Both the position numbers and the translations under genes were made by a program. Below are positions 37,661-48,489 of a stretch of DNA of 64,000 nucleotides, in pieces. The notes beneath the pieces are model-generated. The model did no database searches. It was not told the DNA's origin and saw only the letters and a program-made list of their open reading frames with translations. The DNA is from Anoplolepis gracilipes. Lineage: Eukaryota; Arthropoda; Insecta; Hymenoptera; Formicidae. Numbering within the stretch: the stretch's first letter is position 1; the number at the start of each line of letters is the position of its first letter. Location of the stretch: the NCBI RefSeq assembly GCF_047496725.1, contig NC_132983.1, forward strand, positions 589,501 to 653,500, in the 5' to 3' direction.

Positions 37661-38129
37661 ATATTAAATAATATATAAATAACATATAAAAATTGAGATT
37701 AGATACTAATGAAAAATTATCCTAAATATATATATTTGTTGCAAGAGTTTTTACATAGGTTACAATTTGTGTGCTTATCTTTGCTATCACAAAAAGTTAC
37801 TAATAATTAGCTTGATGAAACCTATTTATTTAATTGAAACTTTAGTACGTTTATTTCAAGAGAGATTTACTTTATAACTGCAAGGTATAAATTGATTATA
37901 ATCAATTTAATAATGTATAAATTGATTATAATCAATTTATACCTTGCAGTTATAAAGTAAATCTCTCTTGAAATAAACGTACTAAAGTTTCAATTAAATA
38001 AATAGGTTTCATCAAGCTAATTATTAGCAACTTTATTAAAAACTCTTGCAACAAATATATATATTTAGGATAATTTTTCATTAGTATCTAATCTCAATTT
38101 TTATATATTATTTATATATTATTTAATAT
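37661..38129. repeat. 0.47-kb near-perfect long hairpin
   Basis: The left arm (about 37661-37909) and right arm (about 37916-38129) are reverse complements with very few mismatches. The left arm carries one extra ~38-base segment (about 37757-37794) with no partner. The loop is only about 6 bases, and each arm ends in a 20-base perfect palindrome (AAATTGATTATAATCAATTT). Its right edge coincides with the point where NDUFS4-like sequence stops. Confidence 0.85.
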
Positions 38130-38500
38130 TACTTAATCCATTTTCTTGCAATGTGCATTTGCCTCTTCCTTGGTTGTAAAGTTAACTTGGACATTTGACA
38201 CGAAACCTCCACTAAATTAAAAAATTTGTATAAGTTTATAAAGTTATTACTATGAACATAATATATATTATATACATAATGTATAATATACAATATATGT
38301 TACGTATCTTAATTCAGATATATGTATTCTAATATTTATATATAATATTAATACTTACTTGGTAATCTATTCCATCAATGGATTCTTCCAGTGTTCACGT
38401 GTACTAAAGTCTATCTGTCAAAAATGAATACTATTTGTTTTGGATTGCATGGTACTTTCGACAGATAAGATAAATCTGTATTTTGTGAGTCTTAATACGC
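38130..38500 (-). pseudogene. NDUFS4 (complex I 18-kDa subunit) pseudogene fragment with retained intron
   Basis: Read on the minus strand, two segments match NDUFS4. The upstream one (about 38500-38359) gives TMQSKTNSIHF, stop, QIDFSTREHWKNPLM, against the family pattern MQSG-NN---W-(I/M)EFDTRERWENPLMGW. The downstream one (38211-38130) gives GGFVSNVQVNFTTKEEANAH, against DPLSN-VLTFSTKEDAV. Between them is a 147-base intron (38358-38212) with an intact GTAAGT donor and TTTAG acceptor. Disablements: TGA at 38418-38420 and TAG at 38367-38369, both where the family has Trp; a TAA at 38133-38135; and a frame break further upstream. NDUFS4-like sequence may continue to about 38580 (IKTHKIQIYL). 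The retained intron argues for a DNA-level duplicate, not a retrocopy. Confidence 0.72.
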
Positions 38501-39041
38501 CTCTACATTAATAACATATTGCTCAGGAATGTATCAGATATATATTCTATATCTTCGTTGGTTATCGTAAATGGACTTTTCAAAACGTGTAGATATTTTG
38601 TTCTCTTCTGACAATAGTATCTCTTGGAAATTTTTGCGTTATCGTACAAGGTCTGGCTTCTTTTCTACATATCTTTTATTCACAAATAATCTGCTCTATC
38701 TGCATACAAAGAAGACCTTTAGAATTTTATAAATTTAAATCTTTTAGACAATACTTTATATTAAAGTTTAATTAATGTTAATATTACATATTTTTAATAT
38801 TTATTATACTTTAATTTGTAATTAAAATTTACACATACATTTTTATCAATTTAGAACTCAACAATAACTATTGATTTTCCTTTCTAATATTATAATAATG
38901 TATAAAATTCTTGACTAGTATGCTTTATTAGAAACTATGTCGTTTACGTAAATGTATATATTACACAGATATTATGTCTGTGAAAATTAGAATTTCAATA
39001 CGTTCAAACCAGTAACCTTGCAATCGATAATCGATGTACGA

Positions 39042-39050
39042 TAATATTTT
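39042..39050 (+). repeat. Left 9-bp target-site duplication of the foldback element
   Basis: TAATATTTT, identical to 44113-44121. The match does not extend: the preceding base is A here and T on the right; the following base is A here and G on the right. Confidence 0.85.
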
Positions 39051-40995
39051 ACCGATGTGAACCTGGCGCCCGACTTTATGAAAAAAAAAAATTAATAATA
39101 TAGTTCGTTTGTACGTCGTTTGTACCTGTTTGTACCACACTTTTTTTTGTTTGTACCTCAACCGGTTCGGAAATAAAAAATAATCAAAAAATGGCCAGCG
39201 CTCGACTTTAAGATATTTTAATTTCAATAATGCCATTCGATAGAGAATCGTTTGTACCTGTTTGTACCTCTTTTCAAATCGTTTGTACCTCAACCGGTTC
39301 GGAAATACGACCATTTTTAGTTTTAGAGTAACGTTATACCGATATTTCCGCTATTTTTTTAGATATCGCGAAACGGCCAACGGGGTTCGATAGAGAATTG
39401 TTTGTACCTGTTTGTACCTTTTTTCAAATCGTTTGTACCTCAACCGGTTCGGAAATACGGCCATTTTTAGTTTTAGAGTAACGCTATACCGGTATTTCCG
39501 CTATTTTTTTAGATATCGCGAAACGGCCAACGGGGTTCGATAGAGAATCGTTTGTACCTGTTTGTACCTTTTTTCAAATCGTTTGTACCTCAACCGGTTC
39601 GGAAATACGGCCATTTTTAGTTTTAGAGTAACGCTATACCGGTATTTCCGCTATTTTTTTTAGATATCGCGAAACGGCCAACGGGGTTTGATAGAGAATC
39701 GTTTGTACCTGTTTGTACCTTTTTTCAAATCGTTTGTACCTCAACCGGTTCGGAAATACGACCATTTTTAGTTTTAGAGTAACGCTATACCGATATTTCC
39801 GCTATTTTTTTAGATATCGCGAAATGGCCAACGGGGTTCGATAGAGAATCGTTTGTACCTGTTTGTACCTTTTTTCAAATCGTTTGTACCTCAACCGGTT
39901 CGGAAATACGGCCATTTTTAGTTTTAGAGTAACGCTATACCGGTATTTCCGCTATTTTTTTAGATATCGCGAAACGGCCAACGGGGTTCGAAAGAGAATC
40001 GTTTGTACCTGTTTGTACCTCTTTTCATTTCGTTTGTACCTCACCCGGTTCGGAAATACAGCGATTTTCGAGTTTTGAAATTAACGCTAAACTCGTATTT
40101 CCGCTATTTTTTTAGATATCGCGAAACGGCCAACGGGGTTCGATAGAGAATCGTTTGTACCTGTTTGTACCTCTTTTCAAATCGTTTGTACCTCAACCGG
40201 TTCGGAAATACAGCGATTTTCGAGTTTTGAAATTAACGCTAAACTCGTATTTCCGCTATTTTTTTAGATATCGCAAAACGGCCAACGAGGTTCGATAGAG
40301 AATCGTTTGTACCTGTTTGTACCTTTTTTCAAATCGTTTGTACCTCAACCGGTTCGGAAATACGACCATTTTTAGTTTTAGAGTAACGCTATACCGATAT
40401 TTCCGCTATTTTTTTAGATATCGCAAAACGGCCAACGAGGTTCGATAGAGAATCGTTTGTACCTGTTTGTACCTTTTTTCAAATCGTTTGTACCTCAACC
40501 GGTTCGGAAATACGACCATTTTTAGTTTTAGAGTAACGCTATACCGATATTTCCGCTATTTTTTTAGATATCGCGAAACGGCCAACGGGGTTCGATAGAG
40601 AATCGTTTGTACCTGTTTGTACCTCTTTTCAAATCGTTTGTACCTCAACCGGTTCGGAAATACAGCGATTTTCGAGTTTTGAAATTAACGCTAAACTCGT
40701 ATTTCCGCTATTTTTTTAGATATCGCAAAACGGCCAACGAGGTTCGATAGAGAATCGTTTGTACCTGTTTGTACCTTTTTTCAAATCGTTTGTACCTCAA
40801 CCGGTTCGGAAATACGACCATTTTTAGTTTTAGAGTAACGCTATACCGATATTTCCGCTATTTTTTTAGATATCGCGAAACGGCCAACGGGGTTCGATAG
40901 AGAATCGTTTGTACCTGTTTGTACCTTTTTTCAAATCGTTTGTACCTCAACCGGTTCGGAAATACCACTATTTTTAGTTTTAGAGTTAACGTTAT
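39051..40995 (+). repeat. Left arm of the foldback element
   Basis: Terminal unique part of about 185 bases, then ~11 tandem units of 149-152 bp. Units are of two types: type A has TTTTTAGTTTTAGAGTAACG, type B has CGATTTTCGAGTTTTGAAAT in the same place. The order from outside in is roughly A x6, B, B, A, A, B, A, A, with no regular alternation. Confidence 0.85.
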
Positions 40996-41059
40996 TTTAT
41001 ATATATATATAATTACATTTATAATTCATTATAAATTATATATCTTTATTATAAAGAAA
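40996..41059. other. AT-rich central spacer of the foldback element
   Basis: 64 bases of almost pure A/T between the two inverted arms. It is itself rich in short palindromes and has no coding content. Confidence 0.8.
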
Positions 41060-44000
41060 TGAACCCCGTTGGCCGTTTCGCGATATCTAAAAAAATAGCG
41101 GAAATACCGGTATAGCGTTACTCTAAAACTAAAAATGGCCGTATTTCCGAACCGGTTGAGGTACAAACGAAATGAAAAGAGGTACAAACAGGTACAAACG
41201 ATTCTCTTTCGAACCCCGTTGGCCGTTTCGCGATATCTAAAAAAATAGCGGAAATATCGGTATAGCGTTACTCTAAAACTAAAAATGGTCGTATTTCCGA
41301 ACCGGTTGAGGACAAACGATTTGAAAAAAGGTACAAACAGGTACAAACGATTCTCTATCGAACCCCGTTGGCCGTTTCGCGATATCTAAAAAAATAGCGG
41401 AAATATCGGTATAGCGTTACTCTAAAACTAAAAATGGTCGTATTTCCGAACCGGTTGAGGTACAAACGATTTGAAAAAAGGTACAAACAGGTACAAACGA
41501 TTCTCTATCAAACCCCGTTGGCCGTTTCGCGATATCTAAAAAAAATAGCGGAAATACCGGTATAGCGTTACTCTAAAACTAAAAATGGCCGTATTTCCGA
41601 ACCGGTTGAGGTACAAACGATTTGAAAAAAGGTACAAACAGGTACAAACGATTCTCTATCGAACCCCGTTGGCCGTTTCGCGATATCTAAAAAAATAGCG
41701 GAAATACGAGTTTAGCGTTAATTTCAAAACTCGAAAATCGCTGTATTTCCGAACCGGTTGAGGTACAAACGAAATGAAAAGAGGTACAAACAGGTACAAA
41801 CGATTCTCTTTCGAACCCCGTTGGCCGTTTCGCGATATCTAAAAAAATAGCGGAAATACCGGTATAGCGTTACTCTAAAACTAAAAATGGCCGTATTTCC
41901 GAACCGGTTGAGGTACAAACGATTTGAAAAAAGGTACAAACAGGTACAAACGATTCTCTATCGAACCCCGTTGGCCGTTTCGCGATATCTAAAAAAATAG
42001 CGGAAATACGAGTTTAGCGTTAATTTCAAAACTCGAAAATCGCTGTATTTCCGAACCGGTTGAGGTACAAACGAAATGAAAAGAGGTACAAACAGGTACA
42101 AACGATTCTCTTTCGAACCCCGTTGGCCGTTTCGCGATATCTAAAAAAATAGCGGAAATACCGGTATAGCGTTACTCTAAAACTAAAAATGGCCGTATTT
42201 CCGAACCGGTTGAGGTACAAACGATTTGAAAAAAGGTACAAACAGGTACAAACGATTCTCTATCGAACCCCGTTGGCCGTTTCGCGATATCTAAAAAAAT
42301 AGCGGAAATACGAGTTTAGCGTTAATTTCAAAACTCGAAAATCGCTGTATTTCCGAACCGGTTGAGGTACAAACGAAATGAAAAGAGGTACAAACAGGTA
42401 CAAACGATTCTCTTTCGAACCCCGTTGGCCGTTTCGCGATATCTAAAAAAATAGCGGAAATACCGGTATAGCGTTACTCTAAAACTAAAAATGGCCGTAT
42501 TTCCGAACCGGTTGAGGTACAAACGATTTGAAAAAAGGTACAAACAGGTACAAACGATTCTCTATCGAACCCCGTTGGCCGTTTCGCGATATCTAAAAAA
42601 ATAGCGGAAATACGAGTTTAGCGTTAATTTCAAAACTCGAAAATCGCTGTATTTCCGAACCGGTTGAGGTACAAACGAAATGAAAAGAGGTACAAACAGG
42701 TACAAACGATTCTCTTTCGAACCCCGTTGGCCGTTTCGCGATATCTAAAAAAATAGCGGAAATACCGGTATAGCGTTACTCTAAAACTAAAAATGGCCGT
42801 ATTTCCGAACCGGTTGAGGTACAAACGATTTGAAAAAAGGTACAAACAGGTACAAACGATTCTCTATCGAACCCCGTTGGCCGTTTCGCGATATCTAAAA
42901 AAATAGCGGAAATACGAGTTTAGCGTTAATTTCAAAACTCGAAAATCGCTGTATTTCCGAACCGGTTGAGGTACAAACGAAATGAAAAGAGGTACAAACA
43001 GGTACAAACGATTCTCTTTCGAACCCCGTTGGCCGTTTCGCGATATCTAAAAAAATAGCGGAAATACCGGTATAGCGTTACTCTAAAACTAAAAATGGCC
43101 GTATTTCCGAACCGGTTGAGGTACAAACGATTTGAAAAAAGGTACAAACAGGTACAAACGATTCTCTATCGAACCCCGTTGGCCGTTTCGCGATATCTAA
43201 AAAAATAGCGGAAATACGAGTTTAGCGTTAATTTCAAAACTCGAAAATCGCTGTATTTCCGAACCGGTTGAGGTACAAACGAAATGAAAAGAGGTACAAA
43301 CAGGTACAAACGATTCTCTTTCGAACCCCGTTGGCCGTTTCGCGATATCTAAAAAAATAGCGGAAATACCGGTATAGCGTTACTCTAAAACTAAAAATGG
43401 CCGTATTTCCGAACCGGTTGAGGTACAAACGATTTGAAAAAAGGTACAAACAGGTACAAACGATTCTCTATCGAACCCCGTTGGCCGTTTCGCGATATCT
43501 AAAAAAATAGCGGAAATTCGAGTTTAGCGTTAATTTCAAAACACGAAAATCGCTGTATTTCCGAACCGGTTGAGGTACAAACGATTTGAAAAAAGGTACA
43601 AACAGGTACAAACGATTCTCTTTCGAACCCCGTTGGCCGTTTCGCGATATCTAAAAAAATAGCGGAAATACCGGTATAGCGTTACTCTAAAACTAAAAAT
43701 GGCCGTATTTCCGAACCGGTTGAGGTACAAACGATTTGAAAAAAGGTACAAACAGGTACAAACGATTCTCTATCGAACCCCGTTGGCCGTTTCGCGATAT
43801 CTAAAAAAATAGCGGAAATACCGGTATAGCGTTACTCTAAAACTAAAAATGGCCGTATTTCCGAACCGGTTGAGGTACAAACGATTTGAAAAGAGGTACA
43901 AACAGGTACAAACGATTCTCTATCGAATGGCATTAATGAAATTAAAATATCTTAAAGTCGAGCGCTGGCCATTTTTTGATTATTTTTTATTTTCGAACCG

Positions 44001-44112
44001 GTTGAGGTACAAACGAAAAAAAGTGTGGTACAAACAGGTACAAACGACGTACAAACGGACTATATTATTAATTTTTTTTTTTCATAAAGTCGGGCGCCAG
44101 GTTCACATCGGT
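41060..44112 (-). repeat. Right arm of the foldback element
   Basis: About 19 inverted units plus the inverted terminal part. It is 1.1 kb longer than the left arm. From about 41650 to 43760 units alternate strictly B-A-B-A, forming a 302-bp higher-order repeat of about seven near-identical copies. Confidence 0.85.
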
Positions 44113-44121
44113 TAATATTTT
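44113..44121 (+). repeat. Right 9-bp target-site duplication of the foldback element
   Basis: TAATATTTT, matching 39042-39050 base for base. Confidence 0.85.
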
Positions 44122-45070
44122 GATGTGATATTTGATTTTCACATAACGTGAAACATTTTCTTCTTCTCTCTTTTGAAAGAAAGAATATTACGAAGCACGC
44201 GTAATACATTATACATGCGAGTAATTTTATGTCACATATATTACTTAATACATTACAATTTAAAAAATCTCAAATTACAAAAAAATATCTTGGTCAATAG
44301 GTAAAATAAAATATAATTATATATTGATAATATAAACACATACATCATTTAATAATCGTGTAGAGCAATTATTTTTATAATAGCTAAATCGCTGTTTTAA
44401 ATAGCTAATTGTGCGGCATTCGTATAAAAAATTTATTCATTAACATATGCTGGTAAATATTGCCGTGATATAAAAAGTTACATAGATGCAATGAACAGGA
44501 ACACAGGTTTTTTAATAATCCCCAAAATTTATCTGATTTATTAGGAGAATCTATTTCATAAAGGGATATGTAATTATGCATTTCACGATAAGCAATGATA
44601 TTCTTGTCTTTGAATATCTTCGAAAATTCACCTCTGAATAATTAATTAGGAGAACATATTTTGGCAGCGAGTCGTAAAATGCAGTTCACGAACAGTAATA
44701 TATCTTAAAATGTTCGAAAATTCACTTCTGAATGATTAGAAGAATCTAACGAGTTACTAGGAGAATATATTTCACAAAGAGGTATTGCTAAAGTCCGTGG
44801 GAAGGACGTTAACCGATGGCTAGTATATACGTGAAATAATTCGCGCTGATTGGTTAGATCGTGGACCAATAGAAAGCACAACAGTTTCCTATTGGTTCGC
44901 GATCCAACCAATCAGCACAGTTTCTTTCACGTATACCTCGGATCTAGTTGCCTTACCTTTTGCGAAATATCGCATACCTCTTCGCAAAATATATTCTCCT
45001 AGTAACTCGTTAGATTCAAAAGAGAATTTTCGATCATTTTAAGATAGATTACCGCTCGTGAACTGTATTA

Positions 45071-46131
45071 GCAGAAAAGCGGGTAGCCTCGGACACTTGA
45101 ATAAAACGCATAAAATAATATACATATAATCAACAGATTTTAATTAAATTATTCTTTTGCAAAATAAACTTTGTACTTTTTTGATTTATTATAAACAAAA
45201 AATAGAACATTTTTCTTAAACTATCTTAGAAAAAAAAAAATCAATTACTTATTGCTCCTATATTTTCGAGCAGTCAAAAAATGGCGAGTACTCTCTCCGG
45301 ACATATGTTTCAACAATTATCTATTCGTTTTTTGTTCTTACAAACATCACAATAAAAATATATATTTGAAGGCTCAATGTCTACACATTCTTCCTGTGCC
45401 CATTTTTTGTATTTATTACATTGGATCCAGTTTTCTTCGAAGGTTTCTTCGCAAGCAATACATTGATGAGTGTCTTAATGTTCATCTTAATAAAAAAAAT
45501 TTTGATTGTTTTGTTTTGTTTTACATTGTTTAGTAATATCTTTAGTAGCTTTACTTTTTACAACAAATTCATCTATATATGAATAAGGCGATGTATATAT
45601 GTATATATAATTTATTAATAATTATAATTGTGTCTAAAATAAATACATTCGTGTCATTTAGTACATTGAAATAGTATAAACTGATAATTACAACTATAAA
45701 ATGTATTATTTTTATAATTTAAAGTTAAATATGTCCGGAGGTACTCGTCATATTAATATTCGGGATACATACCCGATTGACTTGATCTAATATATTTATT
45801 ATTAATTAATTTGTGTAATGTAAAAAGAATTAATTAAATATATAAGAATCTTAAATCATATTTAATTGTTAATATTAAAATCATTAAGACATGCAATAGC
45901 ACTTACATTTAATGAACAATAAGCATCGACAAAATTTGATGGGCGTCATAATATCACTCTTAACGGGAATAAAACTGGGATTACAACATCTGATCCGTTT
46001 AGCGTACTGCAATTATTAATGTGCTGAGACAGACATGTTTTAAAGTGTTATTTGTTTTTTTACGCAGTTTAATACTAGAGATATTAAAATGTCCAGCGTT
46101 ATCCGCTGTTCGAGACTACCCGCCATTTCCC
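45071..46131. mobile_element. 1.06-kb TA-flanked Tc1/mariner-pogo-like transposon remnant
   Basis: Left end AGAAAAGCGGGTAGCCTCGG and, inverted, right end GGAAATGGCGGGTAGTCTCG match at most positions over ~23 bases. The flanks are TA at 45069-45070 and TA at 46132-46133. Removing the element and one TA restores the interrupted family-2 repeat (GTAT-TA-CTGATC), so the borders are supported independently. A second, inner pair of similar inverted ends lies at about 45284-45306 and 45728-45752. It carries one truncated transposase-tail frame on the minus strand. Confidence 0.7.
45310..45474 (-). pseudogene. PHD-like zinc-finger tail of a DDE transposase (truncated)
   Basis: The minus-strand frame between stops reads DTHQCIACEETFEENWIQCN, then KYKKWAQEECVDIEPSNIYF, then YCDVCKNKKRIDNC. 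The spacing C-x2-C, W-x2-C, W-x4-C and C-x2-C is that of the PHD-like finger at the C-terminus of many insect pogo/Tigger-type transposases. The usual CxxC-xKW-H pattern is partly degraded: Tyr and Gln replace a Cys and a His. An in-frame stop (TAA at 45475-45477) lies directly upstream and the catalytic core is absent. This is a dead remnant. Confidence 0.6.
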
Positions 46132-46249
46132 TACTGATCTTTTTGCAAAATATATTTTTTTAATAACTCACAATCAGATGAATTTTCGAGCCTATTAAAA
46201 AAATAAATTACTGATCATAAATTACTAATCATGAACTGCATTATTTATA

Positions 46250-46252
46250 TAT

Positions 46253-46327
<75 letters not shown>

Positions 46328-46330
46328 TTC
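46250..46330. repeat. (CT)n microsatellite
   Basis: Long CT tract with a few T interruptions inside the right arm of family-2 copy 2. Confidence 0.9.
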
Positions 46331-46395
46331 TCTTCTCGAAACATATTCTCCTAAATAATTCACTGTTAGAGAAATTTTTGAGGGTTTTAAAAGTA

Positions 46396-47471
46396 TAAAA
46401 GACCAATACAAAATGCATATTCTTTTTATTCACAATTAATGTTTGTACTATAAACGTGTTCTTAAAAGTAAACGAAAAAATACTGCACGATAATACGAAA
46501 AACGTTAAGATGCAATCGCTTACATCAACAAAAAATGAAACATTCATGAAAATGTATTTCAAATGGCGTTCCTTCCAGAGTTTGTATTTACAAGTTTTTC
46601 GATAACATTTGCGACTTCCTTGCACAGACTACTTAATTATTTTAACGCAGTGGACTTTCGTGACCTTTTCACACATAATGCCTCACGCGTTTACATAAAT
46701 TGATTATGTAGATTATCTTCTTTAAATGCATTATCGTCTTTATAATAGTGAGATTTCTTGATAATTTTACATTTGTCGATATCTGTAATCATTTAGATAT
46801 GTTTTAAACCTCGTGATTAGTATCTCATCTTATCTTTACGGCGTAGGAGAGTTATATTTTCGAAAAGTAAAGTCTAGATGTAAATGTGTGTAAGATAACT
46901 AGAAGCACTTTCTTAAAATAGATATTGATTATATTAAGTATAACAAATCATACACTATATGAATTTTTAAATTATTATATGTCAATTATATATGAATTAA
47001 TTTCAAAGTTATTATTCAATTTTCATATTTCTAGAAATTATATTCTTCTAGATTGTAATATATATAAGAAGTCTGGATTATATCGAGTTATTTAGCCTGG
47101 CTCATTGTCAGCATAATTCTTCTTCTTCTTTGAATTTTTGGCCTCAATCGACCCTTGTGAAAGAGTAATGTGAATGCTAGCCATCAACTGGTAATACGTC
47201 AGCATAATTCGTCACGTATAAATGGTTTAAACACAGTCGTTATAATTACAATGCAGAGAAGATTCCATTTCTAACTGCATGCGTACAATACAAAATCTTT
47301 GGTAATAGCATTATAATTAGCATTAATACTACAACAGCGTACTTAGAACTTTCAGACAAAAAGAAAAGTTTGAAAAAATGAAAAACTCTAATACGTATAG
47401 AGAAATAAAATATTCTTGAATATAAAAATTATATAACTATTATCTTCTTTTTTCCTATTTCTATATTATAT

Positions 47472-47527
<56 letters not shown>

Positions 47528-48029
47528 CTTTTTATTATAATATATATTCTTTTTTAATAATATATTGTTCTAATTGATATTAAAATCATTTCGAGAAGAT
47601 ATGTAATCATTGTTAATAATATTAGAATACCTTATCGGAATATATTTTTGCATGAAATAAAAAATCATTATTTATTTTCTCTTTTTATTAATATTACCTT
47701 TATTGTATTCTATTTTGTATGCCATAGAAAAATTGCATAAAACTTTTTGTAATAATATAAACTCTGACTTTTAGGTCTAATTTATTTAAAAATTTATTTA
47801 ATTTATTTTAAAAAATTCATGTAATGAATTATATGATTCACAATTCACGAGCTTATAGGAATTCGGTCATTAAATGCATTCCGTACTGTATCAGAAATAG
47901 GCATTGAATGGAATTCACATTACATTTTATTAAATTCCTCATCCCTGAAATGAAAAATTTATTTAGAAATCTCATGCTTGAATTCTTCATTTTTTTTAAA
48001 TTTTGTGTTTTTATTTAATATTTTAATAA

Positions 48030-48094
<65 letters not shown>

Positions 48095-48278
48095 ATTATT
48101 GAATACAATAAATCATATGATATTGGATATGTTCTGGTATACACTCTCAGTATTAAAAATCTATAGTTTTTACAAATTATAGATTTTTAATGCTGGCAGT
48201 ATATATTGGAACATACCTATTATATCTTAAAATTGAATTTTATCATTCATCTTTTTAGAACATTTAGTAATGTACAAA

Positions 48279-48309
<31 letters not shown>

Positions 48310-48313
48310 TTTA

Positions 48314-48344
<31 letters not shown>

Positions 48345-48489
48345 AAATTTATATAAACCTAATTATTTTTTTCCTTCGCAAGATAGAAAATTAAAAAGCG
48401 TATTACAAAAATCATTAATTATCTAATTTACAAGATTTACTTTTCGAACTCTTCTGATTCCCTAGGAGGATCAGCTTTTTTAAATCCAT
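46396..48489. other. AT-rich spacer with several microsatellites
   Basis: No gene is seen. Simple repeats: (AT)n at about 47476-47521, a compound (CT)n(AT)n at about 48031-48091 and (TTA)n at about 48281-48342. GTCAGCATAATTC occurs twice (near 47108 and 47200). Confidence 0.6.

Larger units (their letters stand above)
39051..44112. mobile_element. 5.06-kb foldback transposable element with tandem-repeat arms
   Basis: Both ends start ACCGATGTGAACCTGGCGCC and read inward as exact inverted copies; the terminal ~190 bases differ at only a few positions. Inside are arrays of a ~150-bp unit, about 11 copies in the left arm and about 19 inverted copies in the right arm, separated by a 64-bp AT-rich spacer. 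A perfect 9-bp direct repeat flanks the termini. No transposase is encoded, so it is non-autonomous. Architecture and 9-bp duplication match Drosophila FB elements, which are linked to Mutator-like transposases; that family assignment is inference. The short open frames repeated along the arms are by-products of the repeat. Confidence 0.88.
44520..46395. repeat. Hairpin repeat family 2, copy 2 (interrupted)
   Basis: The palindromic core at about 44751-45008 (GAGTTACTAG... ...CTAGTAACTC, centre near 44880) is about 95% identical to copy 1. The inverted arms go on outward: the left arm AATGCAGTTCACGAACAGTA at about 44678 matches, inverted, the right arm around 45050-45068. The right arm is broken at 45070 by a TA-flanked insertion and resumes at 46132 (ACTGATCTTTTTGC, then AAAATATATTTTTTTAATAA). 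It continues to about 46395 with a long (CT)n tract inside. No coding capacity of its own. Confidence 0.7.

Noticed and set aside
41724..43751. Series of identical 71-codon minus-strand frames every 302 bases
   Set aside because: They are the tandem repeat read in one frame; the same peptide appears with the repeat period and has no domain or codon signal. Not genes.
39051..44112. Interpretation as CRISPR array or centromeric satellite
   Set aside because: There are no unique spacers between repeats, the organism is an animal, and the array has exact inverted termini with a target duplication, which marks a discrete mobile element.
45252..45533. 93-codon + strand frame inside the TA-flanked element
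   Set aside because: The opposite strand holds the recognisable Cys-rich transposase tail; the + frame is its shadow.
46245..46625. 126-codon minus-strand frame with an Arg/Glu-rich end
   Set aside because: The length comes from the (CT)n microsatellite being read as Arg-Glu repeats; the rest has no protein signature.
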